A stretch of 50,294 nucleotides of DNA, taken from the NCBI GenBank assembly GCA_021776415.1, contig JAJFFY010000017.1, forward strand, positions 1-50,294, read 5' to 3'. Positions 26,935 through 35,888 of the stretch are shown in pieces. This stretch comes from Hyphococcus sp. GTDB lineage: Bacteria; Pseudomonadota; Alphaproteobacteria; Caulobacterales; Parvularculaceae. The translations under genes were made by a program, and so were the position numbers. Numbering within the stretch: the stretch's first letter is position 1; each line of letters starts with the position of its first letter. A model generated the notes under the pieces. That model had not been told where the DNA came from and searched no databases. It saw only the letters and a list, made by a program, of their open reading frames with translations.

Positions 26935-27900
26935 ATGACCAAGCAAATCATCGCAACGCCTAGGCGGTTGCCCGGTGCGCTCGCCGGCATGTTAAAAATG
27001 AAATATGACGTTCGCGAGCCTGATAGCGAGGTGATATCGAACGCCGATGAGTTTGCCGCGCTGGCCGCCGGCGCCGGCGCGATCTTCGCCACCGCGTTTG
27101 ACGAATTGGATGCAGCTATCATCGCCGCCCTGCCGGCAAGCGTGAAACTCATCGCCTCGATCGGCGTCGGCGTCGATCATATCGATCTTGACGCGGCGGC
27201 GGCGCGGGGGATTGCGGTCTCCAACACGCCGGGGGTGACCACCGCTTGTCTCGCGGACGCGACCATGGGGCTGATCATCGCCGCCTGCCGGCGGTTTCGC
27301 GAAGGTCTCGACATTGCCAAAACCGGCGAGGGCCGGGGCATGCTGACGCCCGACAGCTGGGGCCAGCGCGTCACCGGACGCACCCTTGGCATTATCGGCA
27401 TGGGCAATGTCGGCCGCGCGGTCGCCAAGCGGGCGCAGGGCTTTGATCTCAACATCATTTACACAACCCCGCGCCCGACGCCGGAGATTGATCAGGCTTA
27501 CAATGCGCGCGCGATCAGCTTTGATGATCTAATCAAGACCGCCGACATCATATCGCTGCATTGTCCGCTCAAGGATGAAACAAGACATCTTATCAATGCG
27601 GATGTCCTGGCGCGGATGAAGCCATCGGCGGTGATCATCAATATTTCCAGAGGGCCGGTGATTGACGAGATCGCGCTGATCGAGGCGCTGCAATCGAAGC
27701 AGATTTTTGCCGCCGGGCGTGATGTTTTCGAGTCCGAGCCGGGATAAATCAGGCACGAGCTGCGCGATCTGCCCAATGTGTTCTGCCTGCCGCATATCGC
27801 CTCTGCGACCTGGGAAAGCCGCGCGGCCATGGCGCAGCGGGTGTTGGCCAATATTGACGCCTTTTTCGAGAACGGCGCGCCGATTGATCGGGTGGTTTGA
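26935..27900 (+). pseudogene. D-2-hydroxyacid dehydrogenase interrupted by an in-frame stop
   Basis: Glyoxylate/hydroxypyruvate reductase-type NAD(P) enzyme. The first 270 codons are intact: GVGVDHIDL, the nucleotide motif GIIGMGNVGRAVAKRA, and INISRGPVIDE with the catalytic arginine. TAA at 27745-27747 stops it after ESEPG. The same frame continues to TGA at 27898-27900, reading HELRDLPNVFCLPHIASATW, which includes the catalytic histidine and the final helices. The encoded 270-residue protein would thus lack an essential residue. It is a nonsense mutation, not a frameshift. Either a recent pseudogene or a readthrough gene; a sequencing error is also possible. Confidence 0.85.
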
Positions 27901-27966
27901 CCGCTTCACCGTCGGTGGTGTGTTCAGATTCTTTCACAAATATATCTGTGTTGGCGTGCGTTAATC

Positions 27967-28854
27967 TTATATCGTGTCCGCCATCTTTTTAGTATTATCG
28001 CGAATGTCCAGGATTGCGAAAATCAATCCGAACGTCAAGGTTGCTACAATAAAACCGAGTATACAAAACCCAACAAGGAAAAGTATCGGCGCAAGATCTC
28101 CGCCCCACCATTCGTAGTAGTTTTGTCTCCCCAATAGCTTACCCATATTCCAACCAGAAAATCCGAAGCTAATGATGATTGCGAAAAACCCGATCCAGAC
28201 GACCTTCGCAAAAAGATTTGTGACAAGTGATCGCATGCTATTCGTCTCCTGGCTAAGTGGTGTTGAACGAGAACTAGAATGTTGCAGTGAGCTAACGGGC
28301 GCAGCTTTTTGTGACCCTTTCAAGGTCAACAGGCATATAAAAAAGCCAACAAAAGCCGCGTAAAATTTAATTAGCCAAACTGTATTTAGAACCTGATTTG
28401 CCGCGTCGATCTTCTCTTTCGGTGAATTAACAAGAATGTCGTTCCATACAAAATAGTTCTGGACAAAGTAGGTATCAAAAAACCACGGGTTTGTTACGGT
28501 TAAAATTAAAGCGCCAAATAAAAACAAACGTCCAGAGTTTGAAAAAAGAGCATCCCTGATTGCCGTTAAAACAAGAAACAGCGTGAGAATAAATTGCAGG
28601 GGTATAATGTTTTTCCATATGAAGACGCTGAGCGGTTCAATTTTTGTTGCCGCAGATACGGTTGCAATAATTAATATCGAGACTACTGCGTAAAGCAGAG
28701 CGGATTTAATCCCGAAACGCGCATTTCTAACGTTCCAAAGGAACATGATCGAAATTATAAAAGTTAGAAAAAAACCAATTACAGGGATAAGGCTATCAAG
28801 CTCAAGCCCAGAGAATTTTTCTAGATTTTGCTCTATCGACCCCATGCACCCCAT
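27967..28854 (-). CDS. AT-rich multi-pass membrane protein, unknown function
   Basis: A protein of about 295 residues with seven or so hydrophobic segments and a polar, serine-rich linker around residues 185-205. No family recognised. Base composition is clearly more AT-rich than surrounding genes, as is codon use, so it may have been acquired. Start uncertain: ATG 28854 is used; ATG 28845 (MGSIEQN) is the alternative, with GGGG upstream. An 8-base inverted repeat immediately upstream could control it. Confidence 0.65.
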   Translation of the reverse strand: MGCMGSIEQNLEKFSGLELDSLIPVIGFFLTFIISIMFLWNVRNARFGIKSALLYAVVSILIIATVSAATKIEPLSVFIWKNIIPLQFILTLFLVLTAIRDALFSNSGRLFLFGALILTVTNPWFFDTYFVQNYFVWNDILVNSPKEKIDAANQVLNTVWLIKFYAAFVGFFICLLTLKGSQKAAPVSSLQHSSSRSTPLSQETNSMRSLVTNLFAKVVWIGFFAIIISFGFSGWNMGKLLGRQNYYEWWGGDLAPILFLVGFCILGFIVATLTFGLIFAILDIRDNTKKMADTI

Positions 28855-28858
28855 ACGC

Positions 28859-28878
28859 ACTAACACTTTTGTGTTAGT
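28859..28878. repeat. perfect hairpin upstream of the membrane protein gene
   Basis: ACTAACAC and GTGTTAGT separated by TTTT. It sits a few bases before the start codon of the minus-strand gene and so would lie in its leader or operator. Confidence 0.55.
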
Positions 28879-29111
28879 ACTGCGCCCCTCATAATCTGCC
28901 CCTACTTAAACCATTGACCATATGCACCGTACTGTAAAGGATAAAAGCATCACTTTAAGTTTACATGTGTACCTCCTATTGATGCGCCGCTCTTAGTTGG
29001 GTCTCTTGATGGTAGAATTTCTAATATCGGCGGGGCGCGATGGGCGCATCTCCGTTCAATTTGTAAAGCAGCTTTTCGTGTGAGAGAGTGCTGGCTGTTA
29101 ATAGAGACAGC

Positions 29112-29999
29112 ATGGCGCCATTATCAAATCCGTCCTTAGTTCTTGTCGTTGGCGCTGGCGGCGTGCTCGGGCGAGAGATTGTCCGTATACTGCGCGGACA
29201 AGGCATTGATGTTGTCGCCGCCTACCGAACACGGCGTGCGGGGCTCAAAGAAACACTCGCTGGCTGGGGGGCAAAGCCGCTTCAGCTGGATATCACCGAT
29301 GCAAGCGCGTTGCGACGAGCGCTGGAGCAGGCCGATGCGGCCATCTTCACGCCGATCCTGACGCTGTCACAAAGCGCGGCGCCTTTGCTTGGCGAGAACA
29401 TGCGCGCGGTCTTCTTCTCCAGCAACAATGTCGCCATCGACCCTGATGCGGAGGTCTATGCTCGCCTCGCAGGCGCCGAACAGGCGGTATTGAACGCAGC
29501 GACCGGCGCCGTGATTTTGCGTCCGACCATGATCTATGGCTATCCGGGCGACGGCAATATGAGCCGTCTGATCCATTGGATGCGGCGCAGCCCGGTCATG
29601 CCGCTGCCGGGTAACGGCGCCGCATTACAACAGCCGGTATATTACCGCGACCTTGCAAAAGCCGCCGCACAAACGGTTCTGGATACTGCGCCGAGTGCGC
29701 GCAGATACGCCGTCGCCGGGCCCGAACCGATCGCCACGCGCTCTCTCTATGACACCGTCGCCCGCGCGGCCGGCGCCAGACCATTTATCGTACCGGCGCC
29801 ATTTTCAGCATTTGCGCCCATATTGCGCGGTGCAGAGGCCATCGGCCTGAAACTGCCCATAAAGGCAGCGCAACTGGCGCGCGCAGCGAGGGACAAAACC
29901 CCGCCGCCAGAGACTGCGGTTATTCTGGGCGATACCGGCCTCGATCAAGGGCTCGCCGCGCTCACAGCAGCCCTTGACGATGCCCGGCGCGGCGCCTAG
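29112..29999 (+). CDS. NAD-dependent epimerase/dehydratase (atypical SDR)
   Basis: A 295-residue Rossmann-fold protein. The nucleotide motif is VVGAGGVLGREIV (near residue 10), then the usual ADAAIFTPILTLS strand and ILRPTMIYGYPGDGNM, which in the NmrA/epimerase group contains the YGxxGDGN pattern. No YxxxK motif is evident, as is common in atypical SDRs. Substrate unknown. Start taken as ATG 29112; a GTG at 29088 (MLAVNRDS) is possible. Runs toward grxD, 43 bases downstream. Confidence 0.8.
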   Translation: MAPLSNPSLVLVVGAGGVLGREIVRILRGQGIDVVAAYRTRRAGLKETLAGWGAKPLQLDITDASALRRALEQADAAIFTPILTLSQSAAPLLGENMRAVFFSSNNVAIDPDAEVYARLAGAEQAVLNAATGAVILRPTMIYGYPGDGNMSRLIHWMRRSPVMPLPGNGAALQQPVYYRDLAKAAAQTVLDTAPSARRYAVAGPEPIATRSLYDTVARAAGARPFIVPAPFSAFAPILRGAEAIGLKLPIKAAQLARAARDKTPPPETAVILGDTGLDQGLAALTAALDDARRGA

Positions 30000-30042
30000 C
30001 TAAGGCCCACGGCGCAGCGCCAGTAACAGGAGACTTTTCGTC

Positions 30043-30390
30043 ATGACCGCCAACCCCGCAGAGGCCGATATCAAGGCCAAAATTGATGCAAATCCCGTCA
30101 TGTTGTTCATGAAGGGCACGCCGCAATTTCCGCAATGCGGTTTCTCGTCGACGGTGGTGCAGATCCTCGATCACCTGGGCGTCGGTTTTGGCTCGGCAAA
30201 TGTTCTGGAAACCGACGAATTACGGCAGGGGATCAAGGACTATTCCGACTGGCCTACCGTCCCGCAACTATACGTCAAAGGCGAGTTTGTGGGCGGCTGT
30301 GATATCGTGCGCGAAATGTTTGAAAAAGGCGAGCTGCGCGGCTTTTTTGAGAGCAAGGGCGTGGAGCCCGTGGCGCAAAGCGCGAGCTAA
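30043..30390 (+). CDS. grxD: monothiol glutaredoxin, Grx4 type
   Basis: Iron-sulfur cluster carrier and iron-homeostasis factor. The 115-residue protein has the diagnostic CGFS active site ([15 protein letters not shown], about residues 28-42) and the glutathione-binding [20 protein letters not shown]. Such genes usually follow bolA in this class; here the upstream neighbour is an epimerase instead. Its stop overlaps the convergent short gene by 4 bases. Confidence 0.94.
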   Translation: MTANPAEADIKAKIDANPVMLFMKGTPQFPQCGFSSTVVQILDHLGVGFGSANVLETDELRQGIKDYSDWPTVPQLYVKGEFVGGCDIVREMFEKGELRGFFESKGVEPVAQSAS

Positions 30391-30617
30391 ATTTTCTTTG
30401 CTGCCCGGCGGCGTTTTGGCCGCGGGCGGTCTTCCTCAACCTCATCAATCACAGATGCATCGAGCATCTGCGGCGCGCGCATCAGCGCGTCGGTGATCTG
30501 GTCTTGCTTGGTGAAGCGTAAGCGCCTGAACAGCGCTTCTGCGCGCGCACTGCGCGAGTGTGAGGTTGTAGCCAGACGCTGGAATATATCCTGCGTCGTC
30601 AATTCAATTTTACTCAT
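30387..30617 (-). CDS. small basic protein, unknown function
   Basis: A 76-residue protein beginning [16 protein letters not shown]. The first 60 residues look helical ([25 protein letters not shown]) and it ends in a basic tail ([11 protein letters not shown]). Such a tail could bind nucleic acid, but no family is recognised. GGGGCGG lies just before ATG 30617. The frame is open to 30830 but the preceding part looks random. Confidence 0.6.
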   Translation of the reverse strand: MSKIELTTQDIFQRLATTSHSRSARAEALFRRLRFTKQDQITDALMRAPQMLDASVIDEVEEDRPRPKRRRAAKKI

Positions 30618-30788
30618 CGCCGCCCCGGCTCGGTAATTTTCCCTGCCGCAAAGGTGATTCGATATGGTTAATGAAACGTTAACCATATGCGCTAGCGGCT
30701 CCTCGAAAGCCTTTAAATTCGTCGCTGCATGGGGAAATCGACAGTCCGCTCTGATTGCGCTAATAAAAAGGAAACTGAGGAGTTTAAT

Positions 30789-32318
30789 ATGGCCCCGCCC
30801 GAAGCAGTTTCGGCGCCTTCCCCCGAACATTTCGATGTTCTGATTGTCGGGGCCGGATTGTCAGGCATTGGCGCGGCCCATCATCTTCAGGTGCGCTGTC
30901 CGGGTAAATCCTACGCCATTGTCGAAGGTCGCGGCGTCAGCGGCGGCACCTGGGACCTGTTCCGCTACCCCGGCGTGCGCTCCGACAGCGACATGTACAC
31001 GCTCGGCTATCGGTTCCAGCCCTGGCGCAAAGCCAAAGCCATCGCCGACGGGCCGTCGATCCTCGATTATGTCCGCAAGACCGCTGAAGATTATGGCATC
31101 GACAAGAAAATCCGCTTCAACCACTGGGTGACGGACGCCGCCTGGTCGAGCGAGGATGCGCGCTGGACGGTGACCGCAATGCGCGACGGCGAGGCAGTGC
31201 GGCTGACTTGCAACTTCCTGTGGATGTGCTCGGGCTATTATCGTTATTCGGAAGGCTACACGCCGGAGTTCAAAGGCGTCGACGATTTCAAAGGCCGGAT
31301 CGTTCACCCCCAGCACTGGCCGCAGGATCTCGATTGCACTGGCACACGCGTGATCGTGATCGGCTCGGGCGCGACCGCAGTGACGCTGATCCCCTCGCTG
31401 GCGGATCAGACGTCGCATATCACCATGCTGCAACGCTCGCCGACCTTCATGTATTCGATGCCGGCGGAAAGTCCGTTTGCCAAATTTCTGAGCCGATTCC
31501 TGCCCGCCAGCGCGACCTATGCCATAATGCGCTGGCAGCGGGTGATATTGCAGCAATTCTTTTTCAAAATGGCGCGCGCGCGGCCGCAGAAAACCAAAGA
31601 CAATCTGATCGAGATGACGCGCTCGAAACTGCCGAGCGATTATGATGTCGAGACGCATTTCACGCCAGGCTATAATCCGTGGGATCAACGTCTGTGCCTG
31701 GTGCCTGACGATGATTTGTTCGAAGCGATTTCGAGCGGGCGCGCATCGGTTGTCACTGATGAAATCGAAACCTTTACCGAAACCGGCATCAAGCTGAAAT
31801 CGGGCAAGGAGCTAGACGCCGACATTATCGTCACCGCGACGGGGCTGATACTGGAAGCGCTTGGCGGCGCGAAACTGTCGGTTGACGGGCAGGATATAAA
31901 ATTTGGCGAGACGTTCAGCTATAAGGGTATGATGTATGACGGCGTGCCGAACATGGCCTCGGTGTTCGGATACACCAATGCATCATGGACGCTGCGGGCG
32001 GACTTAATCTCCGAATATGTCTGCCGGCTGATCAACCACATGGATAAAAACGGCTTCGCGCAAGCCATGCCGCACAATGATGATCTGGCAATGGAAAAAC
32101 ACCCCTATCTCGATTTTTCATCGGGCTATGTGAGGCGGGCGGAAGACATTCTGCCGAAGCAGGGGTCAAAAGCGCCCTGGCGCCACCCGCAAAATTATGC
32201 GGCTGACCTGTTTGGCCTGCGCTATGGCAGGCTGGAAGACGGGGTTATGGAGTTTAAAAAACGCCCCAGCGCCACCGCCACAGCGGCCGATGATCGATCG
32301 CGTATTGCCGCTGAATAG
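30789..32318 (+). CDS. flavin-containing monooxygenase, Baeyer-Villiger type
   Basis: A 509-residue FAD/NADPH monooxygenase. FAD motif: VLIVGAGLSGIGAAHHLQ (about 20-37). The Baeyer-Villiger fingerprint FxGxxxHxxxW is present as FKGRIVHPQHWP (about 158-170), followed by the NADPH motif VIVIGSGATAVTLIP. IVTATGLILEALGG is the typical C-terminal flavin segment. It likely oxidises a ketone or a nitrogen or sulfur centre; the substrate is not evident. GAGGAG precedes ATG 30789. It converges on phaC. Confidence 0.9.
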   Translation: MAPPEAVSAPSPEHFDVLIVGAGLSGIGAAHHLQVRCPGKSYAIVEGRGVSGGTWDLFRYPGVRSDSDMYTLGYRFQPWRKAKAIADGPSILDYVRKTAEDYGIDKKIRFNHWVTDAAWSSEDARWTVTAMRDGEAVRLTCNFLWMCSGYYRYSEGYTPEFKGVDDFKGRIVHPQHWPQDLDCTGTRVIVIGSGATAVTLIPSLADQTSHITMLQRSPTFMYSMPAESPFAKFLSRFLPASATYAIMRWQRVILQQFFFKMARARPQKTKDNLIEMTRSKLPSDYDVETHFTPGYNPWDQRLCLVPDDDLFEAISSGRASVVTDEIETFTETGIKLKSGKELDADIIVTATGLILEALGGAKLSVDGQDIKFGETFSYKGMMYDGVPNMASVFGYTNASWTLRADLISEYVCRLINHMDKNGFAQAMPHNDDLAMEKHPYLDFSSGYVRRAEDILPKQGSKAPWRHPQNYAADLFGLRYGRLEDGVMEFKKRPSATATAADDRSRIAAE

Positions 32319-32335
32319 CGAATTATATCAACGAT

Positions 32336-34357
32336 CTAGGACTTGACCTTCACATAGGTTCCCGGCGCATCCTCAATCACCGCGAGTTTGCCGTCGCCGG
32401 GTGTGCGGGCAGGGGTCATGTCGCTGCTCACCTGATCGAGCCATTTGATCCAATAGGGCCACCACGAACCCGGATGACGCTCGGCGCTGGCTTTCCAGTC
32501 CGCCACCGTTTCCGGCAGTTCGGCATTGACCGAGTGATGGTATTTGTTCTTGTCGGGGTGGTTGACGACGCCGGCAATATGGCCGGAGCCGGCGAGCATA
32601 TAGGTGACGTTGGCGTTGTCTTTGGAGGCGAACAGGCGGGCCGATTTGTATACGGAATTATGCGGCGCAATGTGGTCGGTCTCGCCGGCCTGCATAAAGA
32701 TCGGAATATCGACGTCGCCGAGATCGAGGGTCTCGTCATCGATTTTCATTTTGCCGTTGGCGAGGGCGTTCTTCTGATAGAATTCGCGCAAGTAAAAAAG
32801 ATGTACATTTTTTGGCATCCGTGTGGCGTCGGAATTCCAGTATAACAGGTCGAACTTCGCCGGGCTTTTGCCCTTCATGTAATTGTCGATCACGAAAGAC
32901 CAGATCAAATCATTCGAGCGCAGCATGTTGAAGGTATTCGCCATGGCGCGCCCTTCGAGCACGCCGCCGGCAGCTTCCATCTGTTTTTCAATAGCGTCGA
33001 GTTGTTCGTCGTCAACAAACAGAAGTAGATCGCCAGCCTCGGAAAAGTCCGCCTGGGCGGTGAAAAACGTCGCGGAGTTGACGCGGTGGTCGTCTTTTTT
33101 GGCCATCAGCGCCAAACTCGTCGCCAGCGTGGTGCCGCCGATGCAATAGCCGATGGTATCTGCTTTTTTCTCGCCCGTCGCCGCTTTAACAGCGTCAAGC
33201 GCCTCATAAACGCCTTGATGAATATAGTCCTCGAAGGTCTTGTCTTTAAGGTCAGAATCCGGATTGACCCATGAGACGATGAAGACCGTGCGGCCCTGAT
33301 CGACCAACCATTTGATGAATGAGTTTTGTGGCTGCAGATCAAGGATATAAAACTTGTTTATCCAGGGCGGGATAATCAGCATCGGCAATTTAGCGACGTC
33401 TTCCGTCGTCGGCTGATACTGAATCAGCTGCAGGATTTCATTTTGAAAAACCACCTTGCCGGGCGTGGTGGCGATATTCTCGCCGAGTTTGAAGTGCTCA
33501 AGATCAGCCTGCCGGATCGCCAGCTCGCCATGACCGCGGTCAATATCTTCAAGCAGATTCTCCAGCCCTTTGAGAAGGTTCTCGCCCTTGCTGGCGATGG
33601 TCGCCTCAACCACTTCCGGATTGAGCACGGCAAAATTGGTCGGCGCCAGCGCGTCGATAAATTGCTTGGTGTAAAATTCCGCTTTGGCTTTGTCGTGGGG
33701 TTCCATGCCGCCGAGCTGCGCGGTGGTGGTCTCCAGCCAACGCGCAAACACCAGATAGGATTGCTTGACGTAATCCAGCATCGGGTTTTCATTCCACGCC
33801 GCATGAGTAAAGCGCTTGTCGCCTTGCTCGGGCGTGATCGCCGGCTCGACGTCTTCTCCGGCCATGCGCCGGGACATGGTCGCCATCAGCTTTGCGTAGT
33901 CGCCCCAGAGGTTGAACTGACGCTGCATGACCGTGCCGGGATCGGCGGCCAGGCCCTTCATCATCTCCTGAAACGCCTCGCCGACATTCAGCGGGTCGGC
34001 CGCTTGCTCGCCGCCGATCTGTTTGATCGCCGGATTATTGGCGAAAAATGCCTGCACCACGTCCTGACTTTTGCCGGAAATTTTTGAAAGATATTCGGCC
34101 AGTGCGTCAAAATCCTCATAGAGCGACTTCGCCTGCGGCGGCGCCGCGTCATGGGCCTGCGGCGGCGGCGCGTCATGGGCTTGCGGCGCAGCCTCATTGG
34201 CGTTGGGGGCCTTCGCCTTATTGGTCCTGGGGGGCTTCGCCCCAGTGGCTTTGGGCGCGTCAGCCGGCGGTGTGGCGGCGGCTTTCGCTGCGGCCTTCTT
34301 TTTCCGCTTTTGTTTGCGCTTTTTAGAAGCTTTGGGATTGTCTTCTGCTTGCTTCAT
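32336..34357 (-). CDS. phaC: class I poly(3-hydroxyalkanoate) synthase
   Basis: Polymerises 3-hydroxyacyl-CoA into storage polyester. The 673-residue product has the lipase-like box GYCIGG with the catalytic cysteine codon at 33143-33145. Asp and His of the triad lie in the AGETDHIAPHNSVYKSA and GSGHIAGVVNHPDKN segments, and the PHA synthase N-terminal domain includes VVFQNEILQLIQY. Residues 1 to about 75 are an unusual lysine/alanine/proline-rich extension with repeated PQAHDA units. That extension may affect granule binding or be disordered. Convergent with the monooxygenase. No phaAB or phasin genes nearby. Confidence 0.93.
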   Translation of the reverse strand: MKQAEDNPKASKKRKQKRKKKAAAKAAATPPADAPKATGAKPPRTNKAKAPNANEAAPQAHDAPPPQAHDAAPPQAKSLYEDFDALAEYLSKISGKSQDVVQAFFANNPAIKQIGGEQAADPLNVGEAFQEMMKGLAADPGTVMQRQFNLWGDYAKLMATMSRRMAGEDVEPAITPEQGDKRFTHAAWNENPMLDYVKQSYLVFARWLETTTAQLGGMEPHDKAKAEFYTKQFIDALAPTNFAVLNPEVVEATIASKGENLLKGLENLLEDIDRGHGELAIRQADLEHFKLGENIATTPGKVVFQNEILQLIQYQPTTEDVAKLPMLIIPPWINKFYILDLQPQNSFIKWLVDQGRTVFIVSWVNPDSDLKDKTFEDYIHQGVYEALDAVKAATGEKKADTIGYCIGGTTLATSLALMAKKDDHRVNSATFFTAQADFSEAGDLLLFVDDEQLDAIEKQMEAAGGVLEGRAMANTFNMLRSNDLIWSFVIDNYMKGKSPAKFDLLYWNSDATRMPKNVHLFYLREFYQKNALANGKMKIDDETLDLGDVDIPIFMQAGETDHIAPHNSVYKSARLFASKDNANVTYMLAGSGHIAGVVNHPDKNKYHHSVNAELPETVADWKASAERHPGSWWPYWIKWLDQVSSDMTPARTPGDGKLAVIEDAPGTYVKVKS
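34130..34200 (-). repeat. in-gene tandem repeat in the phaC 5' region
   Basis: Two to three imperfect copies of a roughly 27-base GC-rich unit encode the PQAHDA repeats of the synthase N-terminal extension. It is a likely length-variable site. Confidence 0.6.
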
Positions 34358-34428
34358 TGGGCCGGTTGGGGTTTTAAAGGGGGTTGATGGCCGACTATAG
34401 GCGGCTCTGAGGCCGGGTGTAAGACCGA

Positions 34429-34857
34429 ATGGTAAAAGACCTCTTTGTGTTTGCGGCCGTGCTCCTTGTGGCGGGGTGCTCTAGCGTGCAATGGCGCCGT
34501 CTGGCGCCGCCGGGCATCCTGAAATATGAGGAACTCGCCAGCGAAAAACCGCCCAATCCGGTGATCGATGAGGAAATTGCGCAGCGAAAAGACGGTGAAA
34601 AGACGCATTTTCCAAACCTCTCTCTCGCGCCTTCGCGAAGCGACCTTCCGGCCGAGCGTAGCCAAGATGAACTCAAAGCCGAGATGGACGAGCTGACCGC
34701 AGCGCGCGATGGGCTCGCCAGCGAGGTCACCGATGACCGGGAAGCCGTAGATTTAGCACGCGCAACGGTCGACGACATCGTTGCTGCGGCTGATAAATTG
34801 GCCGACCAAGTTAGTGAAGACGAAACCGCAGTGACCGACGAGCGCGCGGAACAATAA
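34429..34857 (+). CDS. small lipoprotein with coiled-coil region
   Basis: A 142-residue protein with a signal peptide and lipobox (VAGC, Cys17). The rest is acidic; residues about 75-140 form a likely coiled coil (RSQDELKAEMDELTAARDGL). No family recognised. It lies 55 bases before glpX on the same strand. Confidence 0.75.
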   Translation: MVKDLFVFAAVLLVAGCSSVQWRRLAPPGILKYEELASEKPPNPVIDEEIAQRKDGEKTHFPNLSLAPSRSDLPAERSQDELKAEMDELTAARDGLASEVTDDREAVDLARATVDDIVAAADKLADQVSEDETAVTDERAEQ

Positions 34858-34912
34858 ACCAGAGACTTATTAGCGCAGGCTAAGCCTCGCGCCTGAAGGG
34901 ATTAAAGAACGC

Positions 34913-35872
34913 ATGGCAGTTGAAGAAGCATATCTGGACCGGGTCCTGACCATGGAAGTCGGACGCTGTACGGAGGCCGCGGCGGTCGCCGCGTCGACGA
35001 TGATCGGGCGCGGCGACAAGGAAGGCGCTGACCAAGCGGCTGTGACCGCGTTGCGTGAGGCGTTCAACAAACTTGAGATGGACGGCACGGTCGTCATCGG
35101 CGAGGGCGAGCGCGACGAAGCGCCGATGCTTTATATTGGCGAGAAAGTCGGCACCGGAATGGGGCCGAAAATCGATATCGCCCTCGACCCGCTGGAAGGC
35201 ACGACGCTGACCGCAAAGGCGATGTCAAACGCGCTCGCGGTCGTCGCCATGGCCCAAGGCGGCACGCTGTTGCATGCGCCCGATGTCTATATGGACAAGA
35301 TCGCCTGCGGGCCCGGCTACGCCCCCGGGGTCATCGATCTCGACGCTTCGATTGAGGACAATATTAGCGCCATCGCCAAAGCCAAGGGCGAGCCGACCTC
35401 GGAAGTCACGCTGTGCATACTTGACCGCGAACGCCACCTGCCGCTGGTTGAGGGCGCACGCAAAATGGGCGCGCGGGTGTTCCTGATTTCCGACGGTGAT
35501 GTCGCGGGCGTCTTTCACACAACCGAGGCCTCGACCGGGATCGATCTTTATGTCGGCCGCGGCGGGGCGCCGGAAGGCGTGCTGGCGGCAGCGGCGCTCA
35601 GATGCGTCGGCGGTCAGATGCAAGGCCGCTTGCATTTTCGCACCGACGACGAGCGCGCACGCGCCCAACGCATCGGCATCACCGACCTCGAGCGCAAATA
35701 TGGCCTGCTTGATCTGGCTTCCGGCGATGTCATCTTCGCGGCGACCGGCGTTACTGACGGCACCATGCTCGAGGGCGTCAAATGGGAGCGCGGCTTTGTA
35801 AATACCCATACCGTGGTGATGCGCTCGAAAACCTCAACCGTGCGCTATATCCGTGCGCGGACCTGTCGATGA
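34913..35872 (+). CDS. glpX: class II fructose-1,6-bisphosphatase
   Basis: Gluconeogenic phosphatase of the GlpX type; in some autotrophs the same family also acts on sedoheptulose bisphosphate. The 319-residue protein shows GEGERDEAPMLYIGEKVG and the metal-binding DPLEGTTLTAKA. It also has the late GGAPEGVLAAAALRC. Start ATG 34913. recJ begins 16 bases after its stop, the familiar alphaproteobacterial glpX-recJ order. Confidence 0.95.
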   Translation: MAVEEAYLDRVLTMEVGRCTEAAAVAASTMIGRGDKEGADQAAVTALREAFNKLEMDGTVVIGEGERDEAPMLYIGEKVGTGMGPKIDIALDPLEGTTLTAKAMSNALAVVAMAQGGTLLHAPDVYMDKIACGPGYAPGVIDLDASIEDNISAIAKAKGEPTSEVTLCILDRERHLPLVEGARKMGARVFLISDGDVAGVFHTTEASTGIDLYVGRGGAPEGVLAAAALRCVGGQMQGRLHFRTDDERARAQRIGITDLERKYGLLDLASGDVIFAATGVTDGTMLEGVKWERGFVNTHTVVMRSKTSTVRYIRARTCR

Positions 35873-35888
35873 GGCGGGTGCGGCGGAT

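Noticed and set aside
27700..27900. Frameshift in the hydroxyacid dehydrogenase gene
   Set aside because: The downstream conserved segment is in the same frame, so only a stop codon, not an indel, separates the parts.
29021..29206. A 61-residue minus-strand frame at the epimerase start
   Set aside because: Antisense to the Rossmann motif of the epimerase; low-complexity translation.
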